15,957 nt of DNA from positions 1-15,957 of the forward strand of contig CAMLMQ010000050.1 of the NCBI GenBank assembly GCA_946481135.1. The letters run 5' to 3'. The notes beneath the pieces are model-generated. The model was not told the origin of the DNA and made no database searches. It saw nothing but the letters and a program-made list of their open reading frames with translations. Shown piece after piece: positions 5,966 to 12,462 of this stretch. The DNA is from an uncultured Microbacteriaceae bacterium (lineage in GTDB: Bacteria > Actinomycetota > Actinomycetes > Actinomycetales > Microbacteriaceae). The position numbers and the translations under genes are program-made. Numbering within the stretch: the first letter of the stretch is position 1; every line of letters begins with the position of its first letter.

Positions 5966-5997
5966 CCCCCCACTCCGGGCGCGCCCCGAGCGGGGGG
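5966..5997. repeat. GC-rich hairpin in the fliA-flgN intergenic region
   Basis: CCCCCC (5966-5971) pairs with GGGGGG (5992-5997). After an A-C mismatch, CT/AG pair, then CGGG (5976-5979) pairs with CCCG (5985-5988) past one bulged C, leaving a 5-base loop. It could stop leftover transcription between the divergent units or serve as a protein site. A 12-base word from its left arm, plus GGGGGGTC, recurs in the hairpin next to the flgB promoter. Confidence 0.55.
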
Positions 5998-6045
5998 TCC
6001 GCGAAGGGTACAACGATTCAGCCTCGCGGAATCCGTGGGAAGGGC

Positions 6046-6072
6046 TTACGGTTCGAGGCATCCGGCCGACTG
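6046..6072 (+). promoter_or_regulatory. Candidate FliA (sigma-28) promoter of flgN-flgK-flgL-fliW
   Basis: TTAC (6046-6049), 15 bases, then GCCGACTG (6065-6072). It aligns with the fliC and flgB sites at the same spacing, and the -10 begins with the canonical GCCGA. Transcription would start near 6079, just before the GGAGAGGAGG ribosome site, so the leader would be only about 17 nt. Confidence 0.65.
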
Positions 6073-6095
6073 TGTTCGCCGGAGAGGAGGGCCGC

Positions 6096-6578
6096 ATGGG
6101 TGCCCAGGAGCTGTCGACGCTGCTCTGGCGTGAGCGCGAACTGCTCGAACTGCTGCAGTTCAAGCTCGAGGAGGAGCGCCTGCTGCTGACGGCGGGCAAG
6201 TCCCGCTGGCTGCCCTTCGCGACCCGCGAGGTCGAGCAGGTGCTCGAACGCCTCCGCGCGTCCGGCCTCGAGCGCACGATCGCGGCCGGCGAGGTCGCCG
6301 ACGAGTGGTCGGCTCCCGACCACACCTTGGGGGCGCTCATCGCCGCGGCCCCCACATCTGCCTGGCGCGAGACGTTCGAGGCCCATCAGCGCGCCCTCAC
6401 CGACCTGACCGCGCAGATCGCCGAGGTGCGCGACGCGAACCTGCAGTATCTGCGTGCCGCGACCCAGTCGACGCAGGAGACCCTCGCCTCCCTCGACCTC
6501 GGCTCGGGGCTCTACGACGCCCGCGGCGGCGCGACGACCGACGTCGCGCCCGGACGCCTGCTCGACGGGGAGGGGTGA
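6096..6578 (+). CDS. flgN: FlgN-family flagellar chaperone
   Basis: FlgN-type chaperones escort the hook-filament junction proteins FlgK and FlgL to the export gate. The 160-residue product starts at an ATG after GGAGAGGAGG. It has the family N-terminus LSTLLWRERELLELLQFKLE (about 6-25) followed by EERLLLTAGKSRWLPFATRE, where the L-L-x-AG-x-x-x-W-L spacing is typical. Long amphipathic helices continue to about residue 140, and the C-terminal 20 residues are loose and acidic. It is the first gene of a four-gene unit; its stop lies three bases before the flgK start. Placement immediately upstream of its two expected clients strongly supports the call, since FlgN proteins are poorly conserved. 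Confidence 0.9.
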   Translation: MGAQELSTLLWRERELLELLQFKLEEERLLLTAGKSRWLPFATREVEQVLERLRASGLERTIAAGEVADEWSAPDHTLGALIAAAPTSAWRETFEAHQRALTDLTAQIAEVRDANLQYLRAATQSTQETLASLDLGSGLYDARGGATTDVAPGRLLDGEG

Positions 6579-6581
6579 CCC

Positions 6582-7988
6582 GTGGTGAACAGCACGTTCG
6601 GCCTGCTCTCGGCCGCCGCGTCGGGTCTGCGGGCGGCCCGCGCCGGCATGGATGTCGTGGGCCAGAACATCGCGAACGTGAACACCGCGGGGTACACCCG
6701 TCAGCGCGTCGAGACGAGCGCGCTCGCCCCCCTGTCGGGCGCGAACATCCTCGACACGACCTTCCGCGTCGGCGCAGGCGTGTCGATCGACGGCGTGCAG
6801 CGTCTCGGCGACGCGCTCCTGGAGCGTCGAGTGCAGACCACGGCGGCCGACAGCGGCCACGCGTGGGTGTTGACGACGGTGTTCGCGGGCCTCGAGGCGG
6901 GCATCGCCGAGCCGAGCGAGCACGGCCTGTCCGCGGCGCTGTCGAGCTTCTGGTCGGCGTGGCAGGACGTCGCGTCGCAGCCGACCGACGACTCGATCCG
7001 CGGCGTGCTCCTGGAGGAGGCCCGCAGTCTCGCCACGCGGCTGTCGCAGACGGCGAGCGCCGTCGAGTCGCAGTGGACCGGCATCCGCGCCGACCTCACC
7101 GACTCGATCCGCGAGGTCAACGAACTGAGCGTGCGGTTCGCGAACCTCAACACGCAGATCAGCGGCCTCGCGGCGGTGGGCGGCTCGACGAACGAGCTGC
7201 TCGACGAGCAGGCGCGTCTGGCGGCCGAACTGGCCGAGCGCACCGGCGCGACGCTGCGGCGGCATCCCGACGGCTCCGCCGACGTCGTGCTCGGCGGCAA
7301 CGCGCTCGTGTCGGGCTCGACCGCTCGCACCCTCGTCGTCACGGGCCCGGACTCGACCGCCGGCAGCGGCGTCGTCGCGGTCGAGTGGGCGCATCACCCG
7401 GGCGTCGCGGTCGAACTCGGCGGTGGCGAGGTGGCCGGACGTCTCGCGGCCCTCGCGTCCGACGGTCCCCTGCGCGACCAGCTCGCCGCGCTCGACCAGG
7501 TCGCGACGTCGCTCGCGACGCGGGTCAACGCCCTGCACTCCGCCGGCGCGACCCGGGACGGCACCACCGGGCTCGCCTTCTTCTCCTTCGCCCCCGGCGT
7601 CCCCGCCGCGCACGGCCTCACGCTCGTGCCGACGACGGTCGACGGGATCGCCGCCGCGACGCCCGCGACCGGTGGGGCGGGCGGACAGGTCGCCGACGCG
7701 ATCGCCCAGCTGCGCGACGCCGGCGACGGGCCGGATGCCGCGTGGAGCGCCTACGTCGTCGCGCTCGGCACGGCATCCCGAGCCGCCACGTCGCGCTCGA
7801 CGCTCGCCGACCAGGCCGCCGCGGGCGCCGTCGCGACGCTCCAGTCGCAGTCGGGCGTCGACATGGACGAGGAGACGATCTCGCTCATGACCTACCAGAC
7901 CGCCTACCAGGGTGCGGCACGCGTGCTGACCGCCGTCGACGAGATGCTCGAGGTGCTCATCAACCGCACCGGACTCGTGGGGAGATGA
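6582..7988 (+). CDS. flgK: Flagellar hook-associated protein 1, FlgK
   Basis: FlgK is the first hook-filament junction protein. The 468-residue product begins with STFGLLSAASGL-type helix and GMDVVGQNIANVNTAGYTRQ (about 24-43), the axial-protein signature. A long helical region follows (ALSSFWSAWQDVASQPTDDS at about 121-140, normal for HAP1), then a beta-rich middle. It ends with SGVDMDEETISLMTYQTAYQ (about 425-444) and GAARVLTAVDEMLEVLINRT, the conserved C-terminal motif. Two GTG codons at 6582 and 6585 are both possible starts; a GGGAGGGG run lies just upstream. Its end overlaps flgL by four bases (ATGA). Confidence 0.96.
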   Translation: MVNSTFGLLSAAASGLRAARAGMDVVGQNIANVNTAGYTRQRVETSALAPLSGANILDTTFRVGAGVSIDGVQRLGDALLERRVQTTAADSGHAWVLTTVFAGLEAGIAEPSEHGLSAALSSFWSAWQDVASQPTDDSIRGVLLEEARSLATRLSQTASAVESQWTGIRADLTDSIREVNELSVRFANLNTQISGLAAVGGSTNELLDEQARLAAELAERTGATLRRHPDGSADVVLGGNALVSGSTARTLVVTGPDSTAGSGVVAVEWAHHPGVAVELGGGEVAGRLAALASDGPLRDQLAALDQVATSLATRVNALHSAGATRDGTTGLAFFSFAPGVPAAHGLTLVPTTVDGIAAATPATGGAGGQVADAIAQLRDAGDGPDAAWSAYVVALGTASRAATSRSTLADQAAAGAVATLQSQSGVDMDEETISLMTYQTAYQGAARVLTAVDEMLEVLINRTGLVGR

Positions 7989-8872
7989 CGATGACCCGCA
8001 TCACGAGCCAGATGCTCACCACCGCGGCGCAGCGCAACCTCGCCCACTCGCAGGCCGCGCTCGCGCGCCTCCAGGAGATGGGGTCGAGCGGCACGAAGCT
8101 CGCCAAGCCCTCCGACGACCCCGCCTCGACCGCCGCGGCGCTGCGGGTGCGCTCCGCGCAGCGCGCCGCCGAGGTGCACGACCGCAACGCCGACGACGCC
8201 CTCGGCTGGCTCGGCACGGTCGACACCGCGCTCGGCACGTCGACCGAGCTGCTGCGCCGCGCCCGCGACCTCACCCTGCAGGGCTCCAACCAGGGCGTCA
8301 TGTCGGCCGAGTCGCGCGAGGCCCTCGCGGTCGAGCTCGAGTCGCTCCGGGATGCGCTGCTGCAGCAGGCGAACACCCAATACCTCGGGCGCAGCGTGTT
8401 CGCCGCGAACTCTCTCGCCGGTCACGCGTTCGCGGCCGACTACAGCCACACGGGCGTCGCCGGCACGTCGCTCGAGCGCCGCATCGGACCCGACTCCCGC
8501 GTGACGGTCGACGGCGACGGCGTCGCCGCGTTCGGCCAGGGCGCGACGAGCGTCTTCGCGCTGCTCGACGGCATCGCCGCCGACCTCCGCGCCGGCACGG
8601 ATGTCGCGCCCCGCGTCGCCGACGTCGATGCCGGCCTCTCCGCCCTCGTCACGCAGAGGTCGGTCGCGGGCAGCCGCTACGCTCAGGTCGAGCGTGGGAA
8701 GGAACTGCTGGTCATGTCGTCGAACGATCTCGAGGCGCGGCGTTCCTCCCTCGAAGACGCCGACCTCGGCCAGGTCATCATCGAACTGAAGATGCAGGAG
8801 GTGGCCTACCAGGCCGCCCTCTCCGTCACCGCCCGGGCCGTGCCCCCGACACTGCTGGAGTTCCTCGCGTGA
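7985..8872 (+). CDS. flgL: Flagellar hook-associated protein 3, FlgL
   Basis: FlgL is the second junction protein, a flagellin homologue without the exposed domains. The 295 residues show MTRITSQMLTTAAQRNLAHS at the start and LAKPSDDPASTAAALRVRSA (about 39-58), equivalent to the flagellin RINRAADDAAGL region. The C-terminus reads SRYAQVERGKELLVMSSNDL, DADLGQVIIELKMQEVAYQA and ALSVTARAVPPTLLEFL. Starts at 7985 (overlapping the flgK stop) and 7991 are both possible; GGGGAG lies just upstream. Its stop overlaps the fliW GTG (GTGA), so flgK-flgL-fliW are translationally coupled. Confidence 0.96.
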   Translation: MTMTRITSQMLTTAAQRNLAHSQAALARLQEMGSSGTKLAKPSDDPASTAAALRVRSAQRAAEVHDRNADDALGWLGTVDTALGTSTELLRRARDLTLQGSNQGVMSAESREALAVELESLRDALLQQANTQYLGRSVFAANSLAGHAFAADYSHTGVAGTSLERRIGPDSRVTVDGDGVAAFGQGATSVFALLDGIAADLRAGTDVAPRVADVDAGLSALVTQRSVAGSRYAQVERGKELLVMSSNDLEARRSSLEDADLGQVIIELKMQEVAYQAALSVTARAVPPTLLEFLA

Positions 8873-9249
8873 CCGCGACCCTCACCTTCGTCGCCCCTCC
8901 CCCGGGCCTCGCCCCGCACGTCGAGTTCGCGCTCGATGCCGTCGAGGGCGCCCCCGGGCTGCACGCGCTGCGCGCCGCGGCCGACGCCGGCATCCGTCTC
9001 TTCGTCGTCGACGCGTCGGTCTACGTGCCCGACTACGCCCCCGCCTTCAGCGAGGAGCACCTGTCGGATGTCGGCGCCGCCACCCCGCAGGACGCCGACG
9101 TGCTCGTCGTGACAACGCTCGACGCCGACGGCCCCGTCGTGAACCTGCTGGCGCCCGTGCTCGTGAACCCCGCGACCGGGGCCGCCTCGCAGGTGATCCT
9201 CGACGGATCCGACTTCCCGCTGCGCGCGCGCCTCGCGAAGACCGCGTAA
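8869..9249 (+). CDS. fliW: Flagellar assembly factor FliW
   Basis: FliW binds free flagellin and, when released, binds and inactivates the translational repressor CsrA, linking flagellin export to flagellin synthesis. The 126-residue protein shows FVAPPPGLAPHVEFALDAVE (about 7-26) and PGLHALRAAADAGIRLFVVD, matching the family opening in which the G-L-x-x-F/L and the Gly-Leu turn are conserved. DADVLVVTTLDADGPVVNLL (about 76-95) and APVLVNPATGAASQVILDGS follow, the conserved N-L-x-A-P-[IL]-x-[IV]-N block. The GTG start overlaps the flgL stop. In Bacillus, csrA comes next; here it does not, and none is seen in the window. The call itself is firm; its partner must be elsewhere or absent. Confidence 0.93.
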   Translation: MTATLTFVAPPPGLAPHVEFALDAVEGAPGLHALRAAADAGIRLFVVDASVYVPDYAPAFSEEHLSDVGAATPQDADVLVVTTLDADGPVVNLLAPVLVNPATGAASQVILDGSDFPLRARLAKTA

Positions 9250-9250
9250 C

Positions 9251-9325
9251 GCCCTCCGGCCCGGCCCGGCCCCGTCCGGCCCCGTCCGGTCCCGCACGGC
9301 CCCGTCCGGTCCCGCCCGGCCCCGG
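9251..9325. repeat. 10-bp GC-rich tandem repeat after fliW
   Basis: About seven and a half decamers run in register from 9251, with consensus cccgtccggc/t. The third and fourth copies (9271-9290) differ at one base, and the fourth and sixth (9281-9290, 9301-9310) are identical. It begins two bases after the fliW stop. The 10-bp period is close to one helical turn. It probably arose by slippage; no coding role is apparent. Confidence 0.8.
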
Positions 9326-9332
9326 CATCCGG

Positions 9333-9402
9333 GTTACTCCGCACTTCTCGCGTTGCTCCGCGGGATCTCGGCGGAGTAACGCGACTTCCGGCGGAGTAAC
9401 GC
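9333..9402. repeat. Nested inverted/direct repeat of GCGGAGTAAC, possible terminator of the flgN-fliW unit
   Basis: The word gcggagtaac occurs at 9371-9380 and 9391-9400, and in reverse at 9333-9342 and (one mismatch) 9352-9361, so the four copies are 19-20 bp apart. Arms 9348-9361 and 9371-9384 form a 14-bp stem with one G-T wobble around a 9-base loop; the outer pair 9333-9342/9391-9400 is a perfect 10-bp stem. CGGCGGAGTAACGC is a direct repeat at 9369-9382 and 9389-9402. It may end the flagellar transcript, or it may be a dispersed small repeat or a phased operator. Confidence 0.75.
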
Positions 9403-9417
9403 CGCCCGCGACCTTCG

Positions 9418-9423
9418 TAGGGT
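9418..9423 (+). promoter_or_regulatory. -10 element TAGGGT for a leaderless transcript
   Basis: TAGGGT fits the actinobacterial -10 pattern TANNNT and lies six bases before the GTG at 9430. Transcription would begin at or next to the start codon. No Shine-Dalgarno is placed for that GTG apart from the G-run inside the spacer. Confidence 0.55.
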
Positions 9424-9429
9424 GGGGGC

Positions 9430-9786
9430 GTGGACGGATGGATCGAGCACCGCCGCGGCGACCGCGAGCTGCTCGGCTGGATCGTGCCCGACGGCGACGG
9501 GTTCACGGTCGTCGACCTGCTCGGCCGCGCGCGCACCGATGAGCCGGTCGACTGGCTCGCCGCCGAGGAGCTGCTCGACGCGCTCGGCATCGGCTACCTC
9601 GCCGACCGCTACACCCTCGTGCTCGCCGACGGCACCCCGCGCCCGGTACGCATCGGCGAGGTCAGCACCTCGGGGGTGACGGTCGTCGCCGACGACTTCG
9701 GGGCGGCGTCGGCGGTGGGCGCCGATCCCGAGCGCTTCCGGCTCCCCTTCCCCGTGCCGCCCGAGGTGCTCAGCGCTCGAGCGTGA
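9430..9786 (+). CDS. Conserved-type hypothetical protein, 118 residues
   Basis: I do not recognise a named family. The protein is acidic and soluble, without signal peptide, membrane segment or Cys/His metal motif. It opens MDGWIEHRRGDRELLGWIVP, then GFTVVDLLGRARTDEPVDWL and EELLDALGIGYLADRYTLVL (about 46-65), and ends with a Pro-rich PFPVPPEVLSARA tail. Alternating hydrophobic residues in TLVLADGTPRPVRIGEVSTS and GVTVVADDF suggest a small beta-sheet fold in the second half. The reading frame has the codon pattern of its neighbours (G/C at third positions), and the GTG has a leaderless-type -10. It overlaps the end of the convergent arabinofuranosidase gene by 17 bases. Nothing ties it to flagella except position. 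Confidence 0.75.
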   Translation: MDGWIEHRRGDRELLGWIVPDGDGFTVVDLLGRARTDEPVDWLAAEELLDALGIGYLADRYTLVLADGTPRPVRIGEVSTSGVTVVADDFGAASAVGADPERFRLPFPVPPEVLSARA

Positions 9787-11284
9787 GCACCGTCCACGAC
9801 ACGGGCGGCAGCGTCACGACGACGCGCCCGTCGCGCAGCTCGGCCGTCGGGTTCACCGCGGGGGTCACCCGGTCGGGGTCGTCGAGCGTGTTGACCGCGT
9901 GGATGTCGTCATCGTGCAGGGTCTGCGCGGTCAGCGTGCCGACCCCGCCGAGGGCTTCGACGTCGAGGTCGAGCGTCGCCTCGTCGGTCAGGCTGCGGTT
10001 GACGAGGAACACCGCCGTCGTGCCGGTCTCGGGGTCGTAGGTCGCGGCGGCGTCGACGAGCGGGGCGGCGCCGTGCTTCGCCGTCTCGTAGGTCGGAGAG
10101 TCGAGCTTGAGGTCGAGCGAGACGCCGCGTGCGAGCCGCGACGTGAGCGCGAACGGGTAGAACGTCGTCTGCCGCCAGGCCGGCCCGCCCGGCTCGGTCA
10201 TGATCGGCGCGATCACGTTGACGAGCTGGGCGAGGCTCGCGGCCGTCACGCGATCGGCGTGCCGGAGCAGCGAGATGAGCAGACTTCCGACGACCACGGC
10301 ATCCATCGCGGTGTAGGCGTCTTCGAGCAGGCGCGGCGCGACCGGCCAGGCGTCGCGGTCGGTGATCTTGTCGACCTCGTTGTACCGCTTCTGATACCAG
10401 ACGTTCCACTCGTCGAACGAGATCTGCATCGTCTTGTCGCTGCGCTTGAGCGCCTTCACGTGGTCGGCGGTCGCGACGATCGCGTCGATGAAGCGGTCCA
10501 TGCTCACCGCCGAGGCGAGGAAGCTGCCATAGTCGTCGCCGTCGGGCTGGTAGTAGGCGTGGCACGAGATGTAGTCGACCTCGTCGTAGGTGTGCTCCAG
10601 CACGACGCGCTCCCACTCCCCGAACGTCGGCATCGCGACGAACGAGCTGCCGCACGCGACGAGTTCGAGGTCGGGGTCGACCTGCCGCATGGCGCGGGCG
10701 GTGGATGCGGCGAGCTTGCCGTAGTCGTCGGCGTTGAGATGTCCGAGCTGCCACGGCCCGTCCATCTCGTTGCCGAGGCACCACATCCCGATGCGGTGCG
10801 GTTCGGGGTGACCGTTCGCGACGCGGCGGTCGGAGAGCGCGGTGCCCGAGCGGATGTTGGCGTACTCGAGCACGTCGAGCGCCTCCTGCACGCCGCGGGT
10901 GCCGAGGTTGACCGCGTACATGAGCTCGCCGCCGACCTTCGTCGTCCAACTCGCGAACTCGTCGAGGCCCACCTCGTTGGTCTCGGTCGAGTGCCACGCG
11001 AGGTCGAGCCGGCGCGGGCGCTCGTCGCGGGGACCGACACCGTCCTCCCAGCGGTAGCCCGAGACGAAGTTGCCGCCCGGGTAGCGGATCGTCGAGACGC
11101 CGAGCTCGCGCACGAGCTGCGCGACATCCTCGCGGAAGCCGTCGGCATCCGCACTCGGGTGGCCGGGCTCGTAGATGCCGTCGTAGACGCAGCGCCCGAG
11201 GTGCTCGACGAACGAGCCGAAGAGGCGGCGGTTCACGGCGCCGATCGGGAAGTGGGGGTCGACGACGAGGGATGCCTGGATCAT
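9770..11284 (-). CDS. abfA: Alpha-L-arabinofuranosidase, glycoside hydrolase family 51
   Basis: GH51 enzymes remove terminal alpha-L-arabinofuranosyl groups from arabino-oligosaccharides by a retaining mechanism. The 504-residue length matches intracellular GH51 enzymes (about 500). The N-terminus shows RRLFGSFVEHLGRCVYDGIY (about 19-38) and IRYPGGNFVSGYRWEDGVGP (about 66-85). The acid/base is Glu173 in MWCLGNEMDGPWQ. The likely nucleophile is Glu292 in QISFDEWNVWY. A C-terminal beta-sandwich ends VVTLPPVSWTVLTLER. No signal peptide, so it acts in the cytoplasm on imported oligosaccharides; no transporter gene is in the window. The ATG at 11284 follows GGAG and is the natural start; the frame stays open far upstream but overlaps the divergent regulator. 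It faces a LacI-family gene across a palindromic operator, which suggests substrate induction. Confidence 0.95.
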   Translation of the reverse strand: MIQASLVVDPHFPIGAVNRRLFGSFVEHLGRCVYDGIYEPGHPSADADGFREDVAQLVRELGVSTIRYPGGNFVSGYRWEDGVGPRDERPRRLDLAWHSTETNEVGLDEFASWTTKVGGELMYAVNLGTRGVQEALDVLEYANIRSGTALSDRRVANGHPEPHRIGMWCLGNEMDGPWQLGHLNADDYGKLAASTARAMRQVDPDLELVACGSSFVAMPTFGEWERVVLEHTYDEVDYISCHAYYQPDGDDYGSFLASAVSMDRFIDAIVATADHVKALKRSDKTMQISFDEWNVWYQKRYNEVDKITDRDAWPVAPRLLEDAYTAMDAVVVGSLLISLLRHADRVTAASLAQLVNVIAPIMTEPGGPAWRQTTFYPFALTSRLARGVSLDLKLDSPTYETAKHGAAPLVDAAATYDPETGTTAVFLVNRSLTDEATLDLDVEALGGVGTLTAQTLHDDDIHAVNTLDDPDRVTPAVNPTAELRDGRVVVTLPPVSWTVLTLER

Positions 11285-11303
11285 GGGTCTCCGCGCTGAA
11301 TGC

Positions 11304-11331
11304 CTTATGAGGGTAAACGTTGTACCTGCAA
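11304..11331 (-). promoter_or_regulatory. Candidate promoter of the arabinofuranosidase gene
   Basis: On the minus strand, TTGCAG (11331-11326), 16 bases, then CATAAG (11309-11304), each matching four of six consensus bases. The spacer and -35 are covered by the inverted repeat, so a bound LacI-type repressor would block polymerase. Confidence 0.45.
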
Positions 11332-11340
11332 CGTTTACCC
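11311..11340. promoter_or_regulatory. Operator for the LacI-family regulator
   Basis: gggtaaacgttg (11311-11322) and caacgtttaccc (11329-11340) form a perfect 12-bp inverted repeat with a 6-base spacer. Each arm contains AACGTT with a flanking GTAA/TTAC, the core of many LacI-family operators, so the site could be two half-matching operators with centres 14 bp apart. It lies 26 bases upstream of the arabinofuranosidase start and 73 upstream of the regulator, well placed to control both. Confidence 0.85.
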
Positions 11341-11380
11341 GATCATGCCGCAGCCCCGGGTCGGGTGTCAACGGATGCCC

Positions 11381-11386
11381 TAGAGT
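11381..11386 (+). promoter_or_regulatory. Candidate -10 element (TAGAGT) of the LacI-family gene
   Basis: TAGAGT fits TANNNT and lies 27 bases before the ATG at 11414, leaving a leader of about 20 nt that includes the GGGAGG ribosome site at 11402-11407. No convincing -35 is seen. Confidence 0.4.
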
Positions 11387-11413
11387 GAGGTTTCGCCGAG
11401 CGGGAGGACGACG

Positions 11414-12430
11414 ATGGGCGCGACCCTGCACGACGTCGCCCGACTCGCGGGGGTGTCGATCAAGACCGTCTCGAAGGTCGTCAACGGCCACCCCGAGGTC
11501 GGCGCCGACACGCGCGCGCGGGTACTCGACGCGGTGCAGCAGCTCGGCTACCGCCCCAACCTGTCGGCGCGCGGGCTGCGGTCGGGTCGCACCGGCGTGA
11601 TCGGACTCGTCGTGCCGACGCTCCGCGAACCGTACTTCGGCGAACTCGCCGACGCCGTGCTGCGCGAGGCGGCCGCGCGCGGACTCGGCGTGCTCGTCGA
11701 GCAGACCGGCGACGACCGCGACGCCGAGCTGCAGACCCTCGCGGGCGGGCGGCTGCGCTTCACCGACGGCCTGCTGTTCAGCCCCGCCCTGCTGGGGCAA
11801 GAGGATGTCGACGCCCTCGACGCCGGCGTGCCGCTCGTGCTGCTCGGCGAGCGCATCTTCGGCGGACCGACCGACCACGTCGTCATGCACAACACGAGCT
11901 CCGCCCGCGCCGCCGTCGAGCACCTCCTCACCCTCGGGCGGCGCCGCATCGCCCTGATCGGAGCCCGCGACGACGAAGGCGACGGGTCGAGCTCCGCGAG
12001 CCTGCGCCTGCTCGGCTATCGGCGCGCGCTTCAGGATGCCGGCATCCCGATCGACCCCGCGCTCATCCGCCGCACGGGCCGCTGGAACCGCGCCGCGGGC
12101 GCCGACGCCGCGCGCGGGCTGCTGCGTGACGGGGTCGCGTTCGACGGTCTCTTCGCGATGAACGACAGCCTCGGCCTCGGCGCCCTGCGCGCCCTCGGCG
12201 AAGCCGGGGTGCGGGTACCCGCCGACGTCGCCGTCATCGGCTTCGACGACCTCGACGAGTCCCGCTACTCGGTGCCGTCGATGTCGAGCATCGACCCCGG
12301 CAAGGACGAGATCGCCGCCCTCGCCGTGCAGCTGCTCGTCGAGCGCATTGCCGAGACCGGCCCCCGCGCCGCGCCGCGCACCGTCAAGCCCGACTTCCGT
12401 CTCGTCGTGCGGGAGTCGACGGGCGGCTGA
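11414..12430 (+). CDS. LacI-family transcriptional regulator, probable arabinoside-responsive repressor
   Basis: LacI-family regulators bind palindromic operators and release them on sugar binding. The 338-residue length is typical. The N-terminal helix-turn-helix is clear: TLHDVARLAGVSIKTVSKVV (about 4-23), with the hinge helix YRPNLSARGLRSGRTGVIGL (about 46-65). The periplasmic-binding-like core follows: EPYFGELADAVLREAAARGL, the HNTSSARAAVEHLLTLGRRR block (about 158-177) and DVAVIGFDDLDESRYSVPSM (about 272-291). The ATG has GGAGG six bases upstream. It is divergent from the GH51 gene with a shared operator between them, so it probably represses that gene and perhaps itself; arabinose or a short arabino-oligosaccharide is the likely effector by context. 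A leaderless metallopeptidase gene follows 32 bases later, probably as a separate unit. Confidence 0.93.
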   Translation: MGATLHDVARLAGVSIKTVSKVVNGHPEVGADTRARVLDAVQQLGYRPNLSARGLRSGRTGVIGLVVPTLREPYFGELADAVLREAAARGLGVLVEQTGDDRDAELQTLAGGRLRFTDGLLFSPALLGQEDVDALDAGVPLVLLGERIFGGPTDHVVMHNTSSARAAVEHLLTLGRRRIALIGARDDEGDGSSSASLRLLGYRRALQDAGIPIDPALIRRTGRWNRAAGADAARGLLRDGVAFDGLFAMNDSLGLGALRALGEAGVRVPADVAVIGFDDLDESRYSVPSMSSIDPGKDEIAALAVQLLVERIAETGPRAAPRTVKPDFRLVVRESTGG

Positions 12431-12450
12431 GACGCCGCCGGCGCCCGACG

Positions 12451-12456
12451 TAGTAT
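12451..12456 (+). promoter_or_regulatory. -10 element TAGTAT for a leaderless transcript
   Basis: TAGTAT lies exactly six bases before the GTG at 12463, the same geometry as TAGGGT before the GTG at 9430. There is no Shine-Dalgarno between it and the start codon. Confidence 0.6.
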
Positions 12457-12462
12457 CCGGCT

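Larger units (their letters stand above)
5790..6095. other. Divergent intergenic region between fliA and flgN
   Basis: No convincing gene is present in these 306 bases. It holds the fliA Shine-Dalgarno (minus), an inverted repeat tttctctc (5871-5878) / gagagaaa (5933-5940) with 54 bases between the arms, a strong GC hairpin at 5966-5997, the flgN promoter at 6046-6072 and the flgN Shine-Dalgarno at 6081-6090. A lone TCCGACAG at 5923-5930 lacks a matching -35. I could not pick a clear promoter for fliA. A region this long between divergent motility units is the natural place for a master regulator to bind, but no known operator is recognised. Confidence 0.6.

Noticed and set aside
6305..8872. 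855-codon plus-strand frame through flgK into flgL
   Set aside because: Only the part from 7985 is protein-like (FlgL). The upstream portion is an Arg-rich shadow of flgK.
9061..9068. Minus-strand TCCGACAG within fliW
   Set aside because: There is no -35 at 15 bp (cccc on the plus strand), and it points into a coding region with no gene to drive.
1..9249. Flagellar locus as recently acquired DNA
   Set aside because: Base composition, third-position GC and gene order are continuous with the rest; no integrase, tRNA junction or direct-repeat ends are seen.
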